Source of the DNA: Lantana camara
Lineage: Eukaryota > Streptophyta > Magnoliopsida > Lamiales > Verbenaceae
Assembly: GCA_037501455.1 (NCBI GenBank)
Contig: CM074856.1
Location: 49,629,001-49,693,000, forward strand
DNA length: 64,000 bases
Direction of reading: 5' to 3'
In this document: positions 23,141 to 31,858 of the stretch, piece by piece
Layout of the letters: each line of letters starts with the position of its first letter
How positions within the stretch are numbered: position 1 is the first letter of the stretch
Notes under the pieces: model-generated
Database searches by the model: none
Told to the model about the DNA's origin: nothing
What the model saw: the letters and a program-made list of their open reading frames with translations, nothing else
Translations under genes and position numbers: made by a program

Positions 23141-23511
23141 ATTCTATTCCTCCTTTCATTATCAAGCGTTTTTTGGGTTTATCTAATCTTTGGTTTTGTT
23201 TACTTGAAAGTGTATGTGATGCGTTTATGTTTTGCCAGCCATGGGTGTAGTTTAGCGGTTTTTGAATATGTTAGTTTAATTAAATATTTCAAGTTCGAGC
23301 TCCTAAGAATATAATTACTATTGATGGGGAAAATTTACACTTAAATAGTTCAACACGACTCAACAGGTCTCGCTTACTTCATCATTGCAATCACCCTGTA
23401 TTCTTGTAAAGAACTCATTTTGCCCTTTCAATATAGAGTTTTTTACAAAATTAGTATTTGATTTTTATTTTATTAATAAAATAGTATTTTTTATGAAAGT
23501 ATTAATATTTT
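23141..23511. other. Short intergenic spacer between sucrose synthase and the endogenous virus
   Basis: AT-rich, with no feature seen. The viral sequence begins somewhere between about 23400 and 23550. Confidence 0.4.
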
Positions 23512-23674
23512 GGTATGAGTCGTGGATGCTTCTTGCAACTCCACTAAAATATTTTTTAATATTTTCTTTTATTGCTATATACTTTAGGCTATTTATAGGT
23601 TTGACCCCAAAGTTTTCTTATTTATTTTTAAAAGTATATGAGTTAATTTTTATTCTTATACAGACCCCAATATT

Positions 23675-23893
23675 TTAATTAGATCCATTAATTTCTCTTT
23701 CTTGTATTTTTCTAACTAATTTATTGTTTATATAATTTATTATTTTTCCTTGTTCCTTTATACCTTGTATAATTGTATCTTTATTTAATACATCTTTATT
23801 TACAGTTCGTTCATAATTTTTCTTGTATATTTTTTCTTTTTGTAAAGATGTTTCTAAATTTATTCCAATTTGTTTAGTATTTTTAGTATTCAT
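23675..23893 (-). CDS. Small viral leader ORF, 72 aa
   Basis: Starts at a true ATG and is rich in Lys, Ile and Asn like the other viral frames. It lies about 550 nt downstream of the viral TATA. A 22-aa ORF (23883-23951) ends inside its start region (ATG overlapping ...TAA). No family is recognised; it may be only a leader uORF. I infer nothing about function. Confidence 0.4.
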   Translation of the reverse strand: MNTKNTKQIGINLETSLQKEKIYKKNYERTVNKDVLNKDTIIQGIKEQGKIINYINNKLVRKIQEREINGSN

Positions 23894-24029
23894 AGTTGTC
23901 TTTGTCTGTTGTTATACTATCAATTGATATTCTTTCTGATTCTTTTGCCATAATACTTTAATAATAGAAGTACTCTAAAATTCATCCTATAATTCATAAA
24001 ACACTTAAATAATTTGTAAAAATTTTATT

Positions 24030-24035
24030 ACCTCT
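24030..24035 (-). promoter_or_regulatory. Candidate splice donor in the viral leader
   Basis: On the minus strand AGAG/GTAATA, about 400 nt downstream of the likely transcript start. It could pair with the acceptor-like site at 25657. Seen as sequence only; use is inferred. Confidence 0.35.
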
Positions 24036-24301
24036 CTTTATCTCCTTCCTCTTCTACAACTCTGATTTATTTGTTCTCCAAGACTCGTCTTCGTTTCTCC
24101 TCGGTTAGCCCTTCTTGTTCCAAAAGTCCTCACAGCTTCTTGCTTTCACGGACATCAACTGGAAACAGACTTCAACCTCCAACGGAAAATCTCACTACGA
24201 CTTGTGAGTTTTAATAAAAGGTTTGTAGAAATAGACTGGAGTAAAAAGGTTTAATAAAACTCTTAACAAAGTATTTATCTCGTGTATATGAAAAGGAGAA
24301 T

Positions 24302-24307
24302 TTTATT
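24302..24307 (-). terminator. Viral poly(A) signal
   Basis: AATAAA on the minus strand about 130 nt after the predicted transcript start. Caulimovirids place the signal this way so that the genomic RNA passes it once and ends with a terminal redundancy. Confidence 0.55.
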
Positions 24308-24462
24308 TCCTTCAAAAGAGGTTTATACAAACATTATATATTCTGAAAAAGATTTATTTGAAATACAACACTCAACACTCAGAAACTGAAAGACTCAAAG
24401 ATTATTTTACATATGACTCTCTGGATTCAAGACAAGGTCTTTATCACCATACAAGAGCACTC

Positions 24463-24470
24463 TATTTATA
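24463..24470 (-). promoter_or_regulatory. Viral genomic-RNA promoter TATA box
   Basis: Minus strand TATAAATA in GTCTATAAATAGAGTG, located after the transactivator ORF as expected for the 35S-type promoter. Transcription would run away from the TAV ORF through the leader. Confidence 0.72.
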
Positions 24471-24611
24471 GACTATATTCTTGCGACTGTTTGGACTTGA
24501 AATTTTTATTTGGAATCCGCTGCTTTATCCTTCAACGATCCAGATCTTGCCGACCTTTTCTATGGATGAGATTCTGCCGACACTTTTATCTGCCACTTGA
24601 TAATTGGAGTA

Positions 24612-24631
24612 TGACGTCATGGCATTCGTCA
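24612..24631 (-). promoter_or_regulatory. as-1-like TGACG activator elements
   Basis: A palindromic TGACGTCA at about 24612-24619 and a second TGACG (24627-24631, minus strand) form a tandem bZIP/TGA-factor site like the as-1 element of pararetroviral promoters, about 145 bp upstream of the TATA box. Confidence 0.6.
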
Positions 24632-24657
24632 TTTCCTTGCTGATGTATGTGCTTACA

Positions 24658-25704
24658 TCACTGATGGTTACAGCCCATCATCTTGCAAGCTTCTTGTCTA
24701 GTCTCTGCAGTGCAGAAAAATTCATGTTTTTCAAATTTATTTATGAATTCCATTAAAAGAGGAGAGCTTATTTTTCCTCCTTTGGTGAGTAGAATCCAAT
24801 TTCCTTTACTCATCAGCGTTTCAAACTTATATTTGTACAGATTTTCTGCAACGCTGTGAATAGCTTTTATTCCCAAGGCACGCCTTTGGACAATCCATTC
24901 TTTAGTAACTTGGATCTTCCTTAACGGTTTATTTCCTTGCTCAAGCCTTATGGTGTCAGAAAGGTGGTCTGCAGTGATCATGAAGAAAGCTTCATGCCAT
25001 ATATGCTTCTCTGGTTCCGGAGATATAGTATAGAACTTGAGAACCACCTGTCTTCCTCTGGCAAATTTACTGATTTGAGATTTTAGGGTATCATCAAATC
25101 TGGATATTTCCTTGAGATCTTTACTTGGGTAGATTATATCAAGGAACCCAAAACAAGCATATCTATAAACTGCTTCTGGGCATGCTCCCATTATGCAAGT
25201 CAATCTTGGATATATATTCTTACCTTTAGAGAAGAATATAGTGTCTGTATTTTCCCTACTATAGACTTCATCAACTGTATGAACATACATATGTTCCCAT
25301 TCAGTGTTAGGAACATATTTTTCTATTTCAATCTTTATTTCCTTTGAAGAAGACTCTCTTTCCAATTTTATTTCAATGACTGAGGGAGATTTATTTTTTG
25401 CTTCTTCTTTATTTTTCTCGCCAGATGACTCAGTCTCATTTATTTTTATTGACTCAAATTTCTCAATATATTTTTCTAACCTTTGAGTCACTTTATTTAC
25501 CTTTTCCAGATTTTCATTTACCAAATCTATCAATGGAGGGAGATTTTTGTATAGATATTGTTCAAGAACCACAGTTCCTTCATAGAGATCTTCAGCCATG
25601 CTGTTGATATATGAGATCTCTTCTTTTATTTCAGAAATATCAATTTTATCCTCCATCTGTAAAAGAGAGAAAGGTTTATTAAATTTCTTTTTAAGATTTT
25701 CCAT
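24658..25704 (-). CDS. Viral inclusion body / transactivator (TAV-like) protein
   Basis: About 348 aa from the first in-frame ATG (25704); the frame is open further upstream only through non-ATG codons. The assignment rests on position (last ORF, after polymerase and before the promoter), on the acidic/coiled N-terminal half, and on a C-terminal half compatible with caulimovirid viroplasmin/TAV proteins. In the family, TAV enables reinitiation of translation on polycistronic RNA and builds virus factories, which fits the closely coupled ORFs here. An internal in-frame ATG (25656) lies directly after a polypyrimidine-CAG acceptor-like site, so a shorter product from spliced RNA is possible. 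The first residues lie within a tandem duplication. Confidence 0.62.
   Translation of the reverse strand: MENLKKKFNKPFSLLQMEDKIDISEIKEEISYINSMAEDLYEGTVVLEQYLYKNLPPLIDLVNENLEKVNKVTQRLEKYIEKFESIKINETESSGEKNKEEAKNKSPSVIEIKLERESSSKEIKIEIEKYVPNTEWEHMYVHTVDEVYSRENTDTIFFSKGKNIYPRLTCIMGACPEAVYRYACFGFLDIIYPSKDLKEISRFDDTLKSQISKFARGRQVVLKFYTISPEPEKHIWHEAFFMITADHLSDTIRLEQGNKPLRKIQVTKEWIVQRRALGIKAIHSVAENLYKYKFETLMSKGNWILLTKGGKISSPLLMEFINKFEKHEFFCTAETRQEACKMMGCNHQ
25657..25675 (-). promoter_or_regulatory. Candidate splice acceptor before an internal TAV ATG
   Basis: The minus strand has a pyrimidine-rich run CCTTTCTCTCTTTTACAG followed at once by ATGGAGG. A leader-to-TAV splice would put this ATG first on a subgenomic RNA. 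Inference only. Confidence 0.35.
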
Positions 25705-25922
25705 AAGTGATTTTTGGGAAATCACCACCCATTAACGGATTTGATTTTGTCTTTACCATCTACCGTTTGAGATGGACTAGATATATGCATACCCATATAT
25801 TGGTCTTCTAAATTTCGATAAGTGATTTTTGGGAAATCACCACCCATTAACGGATTTGATTTTGTCTTTACCATCTACCGTTTGAGATGGACTAGATATA
25901 TGCATACCCATATATTGGTCTT
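25703..25922. repeat. 115-bp tandem duplication at the polymerase/TAV junction
   Basis: Two copies (about 25703-25807 and 25818-25922), apparently identical over about 105 bp and offset by 115 bp, each beginning ATAAGTGATTTTTGGG. They span the end region of the polymerase ORF, the intergenic gap and the first codons of the TAV frame. Confidence 0.92.
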
Positions 25923-27802
25923 TATTCTGAACCAAAATCTATATTTCTGGATAAAAAATCTGCTAAAAAATTATCAGTTCCTTTTATGGGAATGATTTTA
26001 AAATCATATAGAGATAGGAAAACTTGCCATCTATGTAGCCTCCTATAATTCGGTTCACTGGGTAATTTATTTTTCGCAAGACTTGGAACTTGAGTGTTAT
26101 CTACATGAACAATGAAAGGTTTTTGGAGTAGGAAAAGTGAAAACTTTTTAATCCCATTTATTACTCCTAATAACTCCTTTTCATGTGTAGTATAATTTAT
26201 TTCTGCTGATTTAAAAGTACCACTTGTATATCTACAAATCTCATTAAGATCTGTTTTCAAGATTGCAGCCCAATATAAATCAGACGCATCAGTCTGGAGA
26301 ATTAAGTTATCATTTTTATCAGGAAGCCTTAATTCTGGAAGAGTTTTACATTCTTCTTTTAACTTTATGACAATTTCTGTATGTCTTGGAGCCCATCCTT
26401 TTGTATTATTTTTTCTCAATAACTTTTGTATTTCATGTCTTTTCTTAGCTAACTCAGGTATGAAACCTTCAGCATAATTAAGACATCCTAAAAATTTTTC
26501 TATTTGTTTTCTATTTTCTAATTTATCAGGAAACTCAACTATTTTTCTAGATATATGCGGTTGTAATTTTATACCTGCAGCACTCAGTTTTAATCCTAAA
26601 AATTCAATTTCTTTAGTTTCTATGACTGCTTTTCTTTCAGACAGGGCTATACCATTCTCTTTACATAATTTAGCAAAGAGCAAAAGATGTTCTCTATGTT
26701 TATCTATAGTATCTGAACAAATAAGAATATCATCTATATAAACAACCATAAATTCTCTATATTTGCTAAATATATCGTCCATCTTTCTTTGATATATTGA
26801 TGGAGCATTTTTTAATCCAAATGGCATTACTAACCATTCATAATGTCCTTGAGGGGCACTAAAGGCTGTATATTGGATACTGTCATCTTCCATTTTTATT
26901 TGCCAAAAACCAGATGTACAATCAAATTTTGAGTAATAGGATTTATTCTTTACTAAGTCTATTAATACTTCTTTATTGGGTAATTGGTAACTATCACCCT
27001 TAGTAAAATGGTTTAATCTTTTGAAATTTATTACCATTCTTGCTTTATTTCTTTTCTTTTCAACTTCTTTCATTACCATGAAAGCGGGACTAGAAAAGGG
27101 GCTAAAACTTTTCCTAATTAATCCTTTATCCAAAAGTTCTTTAATTTGTTTTTTAAATTCATCTTCTTCACTTAAGGTATATCTCATAGGTCTTTCTTTA
27201 ATTATTATATTATCTGTTAATTCTATTCTAGCTTTTGGATAATTCTTTTTCCAAAAAGCCAATGGATGGTCACTATAATTTTCTTTTATCTTACTAGTAA
27301 CCGTTTCTAAGTTTATTCTTTTTATAACTATTTTATTTATTGGTATTTGTATTTTTTCATATATGGAGTGTCCACCACGCTTAGCTGGCTGAACTCTGAA
27401 AGGATGGTTTAATCGTGGTAATTTTAACAAGTGACCACACTTTGTTTTAAGTACAATAGAATATGCATTTTGCATATAATATTGAAATTGTTGTAGGAAA
27501 TCATTTCCTAATAATATATCAACTTCTAGTTCATTATATTCATATATTCTAGGAACCATTATTATTTTGCTTCCTAGGACAATATCAACATCTATTGCTG
27601 ATCTGTGTATATCCTGTGATTTTCCAGTCACTCCTTTTATCCTGATTTTTCCATCTTCTTTCCATTTATTAATCAAGAAGGTTTTGAAAATAGTTATTTC
27701 AGATCCAGTATCTATTAAAGCACAAGTTATTATTTCATTTTCAGGGGTTTCTCTTATTCCTACCTGAATGAAAACACTAATTGTAAAGTTATATCCTTTC
27801 AT
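25922..27802 (-). CDS. Viral polymerase: aspartic protease, reverse transcriptase, RNase H
   Basis: 626 aa from the ATG at 27802, which overlaps the movement-protein stop (ATGA); a start further upstream would need a TTG codon. Domains in order: a retropepsin-like protease with ALIDTGSEI (about residues 28-36) and a downstream DILLGNDF; reverse transcriptase with the catalytic YIDDILI motif near residue 360; RNase H with QTDAS near residue 510 and a C-terminal HVDN...LADFLSR region. It copies the terminally redundant RNA into genomic DNA. No integrase domain is present, as usual for caulimovirids. The frame is uninterrupted. Confidence 0.93.
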   Translation of the reverse strand: MKGYNFTISVFIQVGIRETPENEIITCALIDTGSEITIFKTFLINKWKEDGKIRIKGVTGKSQDIHRSAIDVDIVLGSKIIMVPRIYEYNELEVDILLGNDFLQQFQYYMQNAYSIVLKTKCGHLLKLPRLNHPFRVQPAKRGGHSIYEKIQIPINKIVIKRINLETVTSKIKENYSDHPLAFWKKNYPKARIELTDNIIIKERPMRYTLSEEDEFKKQIKELLDKGLIRKSFSPFSSPAFMVMKEVEKKRNKARMVINFKRLNHFTKGDSYQLPNKEVLIDLVKNKSYYSKFDCTSGFWQIKMEDDSIQYTAFSAPQGHYEWLVMPFGLKNAPSIYQRKMDDIFSKYREFMVVYIDDILICSDTIDKHREHLLLFAKLCKENGIALSERKAVIETKEIEFLGLKLSAAGIKLQPHISRKIVEFPDKLENRKQIEKFLGCLNYAEGFIPELAKKRHEIQKLLRKNNTKGWAPRHTEIVIKLKEECKTLPELRLPDKNDNLILQTDASDLYWAAILKTDLNEICRYTSGTFKSAEINYTTHEKELLGVINGIKKFSLFLLQKPFIVHVDNTQVPSLAKNKLPSEPNYRRLHRWQVFLSLYDFKIIPIKGTDNFLADFLSRNIDFGSE

Positions 27803-29094
27803 TTTATTCTTGGACAATATATGACTTTGTCTTCTATACAGAGTGTTACTCCTTCTTTTTCTATCTTATAGTAGTTACAACTATCTAGGAAAGCATTTCC
27901 TAATATTATATCATAGGAACTTCCAATCATATTTTCATCTAGATAACATTTAACAATTATTCTAGATTTATCAATATTTATTGGGATAGATATTTGTTGG
28001 TTACATGCAACTACCTTTCCTTCAAAATTTTCATAATAAAAATTTTCAGTTAAGGTTTCTACTATCAAACCTTTATTCTTTATTTTAGCAAAGTGATTTG
28101 CACTTGCTCCTGTATCTATTAATATTTTTGGTTCTTTAATATATTCTTGACCATTAAAGTATTCTCCTAAAATGATCATTGTTTTATTTACTGAGTTTTT
28201 ATTTATACTTAAAGTTCTGGTTATATTCATTCTTTGACTCCTTCTAGCTATACTATTTTTTCCAAATTCTATTTGAGGAGTTTTACTAGAAGATCCTTCT
28301 TCTATTAAAGGCTTATTTATGATTTCCAATTCATAATTTGTTATTTCCTTAGGGTCTTCAAGAAGAGGTAATTTAGCCAAAGCTATTTCCCTACATTCTT
28401 CATCTATTTCTAAATGCGGTTTATCTTGATAAATCTTTCCATAATTACTATTGCTTAGAACATATAATGCTCTATAGTAAATTGAGAAAGCTTTGCTTTT
28501 ATCTTTTAATCCTATATCTTTTATGAATTTATAATGTAAACTTAAAGTTTCGTCTATATTATGATCATTTATATTCACACTATATTTAGGATATAAATCA
28601 AATAATATTTGTTTATAACACAGATTTCCTTCTATTGTTCCTAGATGACTTCTCTTTGCATCTGTAAACCTTTGATCATGAAGAGAAAGTACTATAGGAC
28701 TATCTATTCCTTCTCTAAACAATGATTTTACTAGGAATTGAACTCTTCCTAAATATATATATTGTATTTTACATTTTTCTTTTTTATCTTTTATTTTGTT
28801 CAAAGCTTGATTTATTGTATTTCTAGTTAACAAGTTAATCTTAACTTGCCCTGAAGTATGTTCAATGTTTATAGATTTTTCTACTTCATGGTAGTCATAT
28901 ATATTTATTTTCTTTCTTTTTATAAGACTTGATATTCCTTTAAATATACTTTGACTGGGATTAGTAGCATTTAATTTTAGTTTCTTTATCTTATCTAAAG
29001 TTTCTTTATTGAAGGTAATGCGTTCTGCATATCCTTCGGGTCCTTCATAAATATCTATTTCTTCATCAGATAATTCTGTTATTTCAGAACTCAT
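27799..29094 (-). CDS. Viral movement protein with a C-terminal retropepsin-like domain
   Basis: 431 aa from a true ATG (29094), which overlaps the coat-protein stop as ATGA; its own stop overlaps the polymerase ATG in the same way. Residues about 100-210 (IYLGRVQFLVKSLFREGIDS, then GNLCYKQILFDLYPKYSVN) match the caulimovirid branch of the 30K movement-protein superfamily, which forms tubules through plasmodesmata. Unexpectedly the C-terminal third carries ILIDTGASANHF (about 328-339) and YDIILGNAFL, the two signature regions of an aspartic protease, in addition to the protease at the start of the polymerase. The linker between them is not recognised. Confidence 0.85.
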   Translation of the reverse strand: MSSEITELSDEEIDIYEGPEGYAERITFNKETLDKIKKLKLNATNPSQSIFKGISSLIKRKKINIYDYHEVEKSINIEHTSGQVKINLLTRNTINQALNKIKDKKEKCKIQYIYLGRVQFLVKSLFREGIDSPIVLSLHDQRFTDAKRSHLGTIEGNLCYKQILFDLYPKYSVNINDHNIDETLSLHYKFIKDIGLKDKSKAFSIYYRALYVLSNSNYGKIYQDKPHLEIDEECREIALAKLPLLEDPKEITNYELEIINKPLIEEGSSSKTPQIEFGKNSIARRSQRMNITRTLSINKNSVNKTMIILGEYFNGQEYIKEPKILIDTGASANHFAKIKNKGLIVETLTENFYYENFEGKVVACNQQISIPINIDKSRIIVKCYLDENMIGSSYDIILGNAFLDSCNYYKIEKEGVTLCIEDKVIYCPRIK

Positions 29095-30419
29095 TCTGAT
29101 TCAGTATCTAATTCTGAAGATATTCCATTTTCTGATATATCGGATTCTTCTATATATATTTCTTCTCCAAAATAGTTTTCTATATCAGAAATTTCTTCAA
29201 GTTCATCTCTTATTTCTAAAAATTCAATCTCTATATTCTTAATATGTTTATTTTTAGGTTTTGGACATTCAGGTGATTTATGACCTTCTTCTCCGCAATT
29301 CCAGCATTGACATTTAGTTAATTTTTTATTTCTTTCCTTATTAGGTTTATTTTCATACTTATTTCTCTTAAAAAACTTTCTTCTGGGTTTTATATTTTTT
29401 CTTTGAAAATTTTTATATTTTTTATATTTTTTCTTATAAAATTTTCTTTTATTCCTTTTAGGGTATGTTTTTCTATTACTTCCCCATTGTGTAGGTAATT
29501 CTACTGTATCACAACAGAGTCTAGTTATTCTTTTAGATTTTTTATATAATTGTTGTTCACTACATATTCTTTTAAGTTCTGATGTTAATACTTTTATTCT
29601 TCCTCCTAGATTTTGAGGGTATTTATCTTTCTTTTCTCTCCATACTTTATTCATGTGATTATTCCAGGGATAAGGAAGTTTAGTGTAAAACATATTTAAC
29701 ATTATTTCTTGAGATTCGGTACTATAATATTGGGTATAATAATAATCTCTAAATTCACATACATAATTTTTTATATTGCACATTGAGAGTATGCTTAGGT
29801 TTATTAGATTACTTCTTGCTTCATCTTTTTCCCTTTCTATTTCTAATTCTTTATTAGCTATCCATGATTCACCTAAAAATTCATCAGATATATTTGCAAC
29901 TATACTTTGTACTCCTGTTCTTATATCTATATCAAATCCAGTTTCCATTCCGACTTTCATTATTCCTTGTATATCAGGAGATACTCCTTCCCACCATTTA
30001 AGAACTATTCCATCAAACGTAGTTATAATATATTCGCTCTTTTTACTAGCTCCCCAATATATATCGTCTTGGGTTAACAAAAAGGCTATCATATCGTTCT
30101 GCCACTTTACTATGGCTTTTCTATTATCTACTTGACAATCTAGATTTAATTTACTTCCTTGGAGATTTATAGGTTCACTATATTGTTCAGTAGGTTGATA
30201 TTTTGGATTATAAGATATATTCTTCTTACTTTGTTCTTTATTTCTCTTGGGTCTATAATATGTTTTAGGGTAATTATCGTTAGAACCCATAGAGGATTCT
30301 GGAGTTTCATTAGTTACTCCTGAAGGTCCTCCGGTTGTATTCATTCTAACTTCATATTCAACTATATCATCCAAATTTATCTTTTCAAATTCTTCTATTA
30401 AATTATTTACTTCATTCAT
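29091..30419 (-). CDS. Viral coat protein with zinc knuckle
   Basis: 442 aa. ATG at 30419 overlaps the preceding ORF by 8 nt (ATGAATGA). The middle region (FDGIVLKWWEGV and following) resembles caulimovirid capsid cores. It is followed by a very basic Lys/Arg stretch, a CCHC knuckle CWNCGEEGHKSPEC near residue 382, and an acidic C-terminal tail. Acidic ends around a basic core are typical of the family. It packages viral DNA and binds the RNA template. Confidence 0.9.
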   Translation of the reverse strand: MNEVNNLIEEFEKINLDDIVEYEVRMNTTGGPSGVTNETPESSMGSNDNYPKTYYRPKRNKEQSKKNISYNPKYQPTEQYSEPINLQGSKLNLDCQVDNRKAIVKWQNDMIAFLLTQDDIYWGASKKSEYIITTFDGIVLKWWEGVSPDIQGIMKVGMETGFDIDIRTGVQSIVANISDEFLGESWIANKELEIEREKDEARSNLINLSILSMCNIKNYVCEFRDYYYTQYYSTESQEIMLNMFYTKLPYPWNNHMNKVWREKKDKYPQNLGGRIKVLTSELKRICSEQQLYKKSKRITRLCCDTVELPTQWGSNRKTYPKRNKRKFYKKKYKKYKNFQRKNIKPRRKFFKRNKYENKPNKERNKKLTKCQCWNCGEEGHKSPECPKPKNKHIKNIEIEFLEIRDELEEISDIENYFGEEIYIEESDISENGISSELDTESE

Positions 30420-30807
30420 TATCCTCAGTTATTTCTTCTAGTTTAGCTTCTTCTATAATTTCCTTTAATTTTGATTCTTCCTTTATTTTATTTTCTCTAT
30501 CATCTTGTTCTTTTAATAATCTAGGGAGGTATATTGTATACATATATTCATCAAATGATCCAGGTTCATATTTCTTTTCTGTTGGTATAGTAACAATTTT
30601 TGTAGGTATTTTTATTGTTCTTTCTATTTCCCTTTTCTTGTCTAATTTGGTCTTTTTAATATTGTCTTGAATAAGGTTATTTAATTGCTTTATTTCAATT
30701 CTAATAACTTGAATTTCTGTATTTATATTCTTTATTTCAGATTTTAATTTTACTAATTCTTCTAATAATGTATTTATAGCATTTGCAACCGATTCAATAT
30801 GATTCAT
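30412..30807 (-). CDS. Small viral coiled-coil protein, candidate virion-associated protein
   Basis: 131 aa from ATG 30807, which shares bases with the previous stop (TAATG). Residues 1-55 form a clear Leu/Ile heptad coiled coil; the C-terminus is charged, with repeated EEAKLEEI-like units. Size, coiled coil and position just before the coat protein suit the virion-associated protein (ORF III-like) that anchors to capsids and links to movement or vector factors. Assignment by context only. Confidence 0.55.
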   Translation of the reverse strand: MNHIESVANAINTLLEELVKLKSEIKNINTEIQVIRIEIKQLNNLIQDNIKKTKLDKKREIERTIKIPTKIVTIPTEKKYEPGSFDEYMYTIYLPRLLKEQDDRENKIKEESKLKEIIEEAKLEEITEDNE

Positions 30808-30977
30808 TATGGTGAAGAGAGTTGCCAATCTGTATCATCGTAGGATTCATATCCTCCTTCTGTATATGTTTCATTTAAATTCCATTTATCTGAACAAAAA
30901 TTTAAATATATTAAAGCTGTGTGTATTAATATTCCTATTATATAACTTTCTATCATTGATTTTATGAGTTTTTCCAT
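30807..30977 (-). CDS. Small viral ORF, 56 aa, with hydrophobic segment
   Basis: Starts at ATG 30977, 16 nt inside the end of the preceding 69-aa ORF, and ends TAA overlapping the next ATG as TAATG. Residues 8-27 are hydrophobic (SYIIGILIHTALIYL) and could be one membrane segment; the rest is acidic and Tyr-rich. No family recognised. Its coupling to both neighbours supports a real gene. Confidence 0.5.
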   Translation of the reverse strand: MEKLIKSMIESYIIGILIHTALIYLNFCSDKWNLNETYTEGGYESYDDTDWQLSSP

Positions 30978-31171
30978 TTTTGCCAGTTGTTCGTGGCTTC
31001 TTCTTTTTGTTTTCTTATTTTCTGTTTACACGATTTTATTTTATTTTTTATCTCTTTATTTTCTTTATTAATTTTATTTTCTCTTTTATATTCTTCTAAT
31101 ATTGTTTTTAATCTTAAAATATTATTTATATTTTCAATCCATTTATTTAAATGGTTAACTAATCTGACCAT
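30962..31171 (-). CDS. Small viral ORF, 69 aa, coiled coil
   Basis: ATG at 31171 directly follows the stop of the 55-aa ORF (TAAATG). Very Lys/Asn/Glu-rich and predicted by eye to be helical and coiled. No family recognised. Confidence 0.48.
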   Translation of the reverse strand: MVRLVNHLNKWIENINNILRLKTILEEYKRENKINKENKEIKNKIKSCKQKIRKQKEEATNNWQKWKNS

Positions 31172-31339
31172 TTATATAGTCAAAAGATTTATATAAGAAT
31201 CTCTATCTTTTTTATGATTATTCATCCTATCATAATAATATTTACTAGGATATTTTTTATATTGGTGTTTATACCATTTATACATTGAATCAAAATATTT
31301 TATAGATTCAATTATTTTCCTTTTATCAAATATCTTCAT
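31172..31339 (-). CDS. Small viral ORF, 55 aa, first after the primer-binding site
   Basis: ATG at 31339, 29 nt after the primer-binding site; the stop is immediately followed by the next ATG. Strongly basic and Tyr-rich (several KY and YY pairs). No family recognised. Confidence 0.45.
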   Translation of the reverse strand: MKIFDKRKIIESIKYFDSMYKWYKHQYKKYPSKYYYDRMNNHKKDRDSYINLLTI

Positions 31340-31367
31340 TTTATCTATTATTTATTTGGATTATATG

Positions 31368-31379
31368 GCTCTGATACCA
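31368..31379 (-). other. Viral primer-binding site (initiator tRNA-Met)
   Basis: The minus strand has TGGTATCAGAGC, the perfect 12-nt complement of the initiator tRNA-Met 3' end, where caulimovirids start minus-strand DNA synthesis. It defines position 1 of the circular genome by convention. Confidence 0.92.
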
Positions 31380-31457
31380 CGTAGACGCGGAATATATTTT
31401 GTATTTGGGTGATATTAAACATGATATTAATTGATATTAAACAAGATTATTTATAAA

Positions 31458-31697
31458 TTAGATTATTGCTTTTTCAATATATTTTAGTCTTCTTATTTCA
31501 GAAGCTAACATTACTTCATGAAACTCTATTTGTTTAATGATATGATATTCTTCAATATGAAATAAATTATCTTTATTAATAGTACTAATAAGTTGTAATT
31601 TTTCTTTTTCTATATTAATTCTAGCTCGTTGAAAATCTATACTTATTTGTATATTTCGTATTAATTCACGGATCCTTTTATAATATTTACTCGGCAT
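31458..31697 (-). CDS. Small viral-side ORF, 79 aa, upstream of the primer-binding site
   Basis: ATG at 31697; helical and rich in Ile, Lys and Glu. It follows the 44-aa ORF by 8 nt. It lies 5' of the primer-binding site, where caulimovirids usually have only a structured leader with short uORFs. No family recognised. Confidence 0.42.
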   Translation of the reverse strand: MPSKYYKRIRELIRNIQISIDFQRARINIEKEKLQLISTINKDNLFHIEEYHIIKQIEFHEVMLASEIRRLKYIEKAII

Positions 31698-31705
31698 ATT
31701 TATAC

Positions 31706-31840
31706 TTATAAATTGTGCCAAACAAATTCTAAATAAAAACAAAGTGATAATTCTTCAATTGTTAAAGGCCGAATATGATATAACTGTATATATGCATTTA
31801 ATATATTAAAAACCATAGCTCTAAAAGTTTCTTTATTCAT
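31706..31840 (-). CDS. Small viral-side ORF, 44 aa
   Basis: ATG 31840 to TAA 31706, 18 nt after the 91-aa ORF and 8 nt before the 79-aa ORF. Hydrophobic/aromatic, not recognised. It could be a uORF. Confidence 0.35.
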   Translation of the reverse strand: MNKETFRAMVFNILNAYIQLYHIRPLTIEELSLCFYLEFVWHNL

Positions 31841-31858
31841 ATTATTTATTTTTTCAAA

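Noticed and set aside
25704..25728. Upstream extension of the TAV frame
   Set aside because: Upstream codons are open but contain no ATG; the extension lies in the tandem duplication.
27803..27817. Polymerase start at a TTG five codons upstream
   Set aside because: The ATG at 27802 overlaps the preceding stop as ATGA, matching the other viral junctions.
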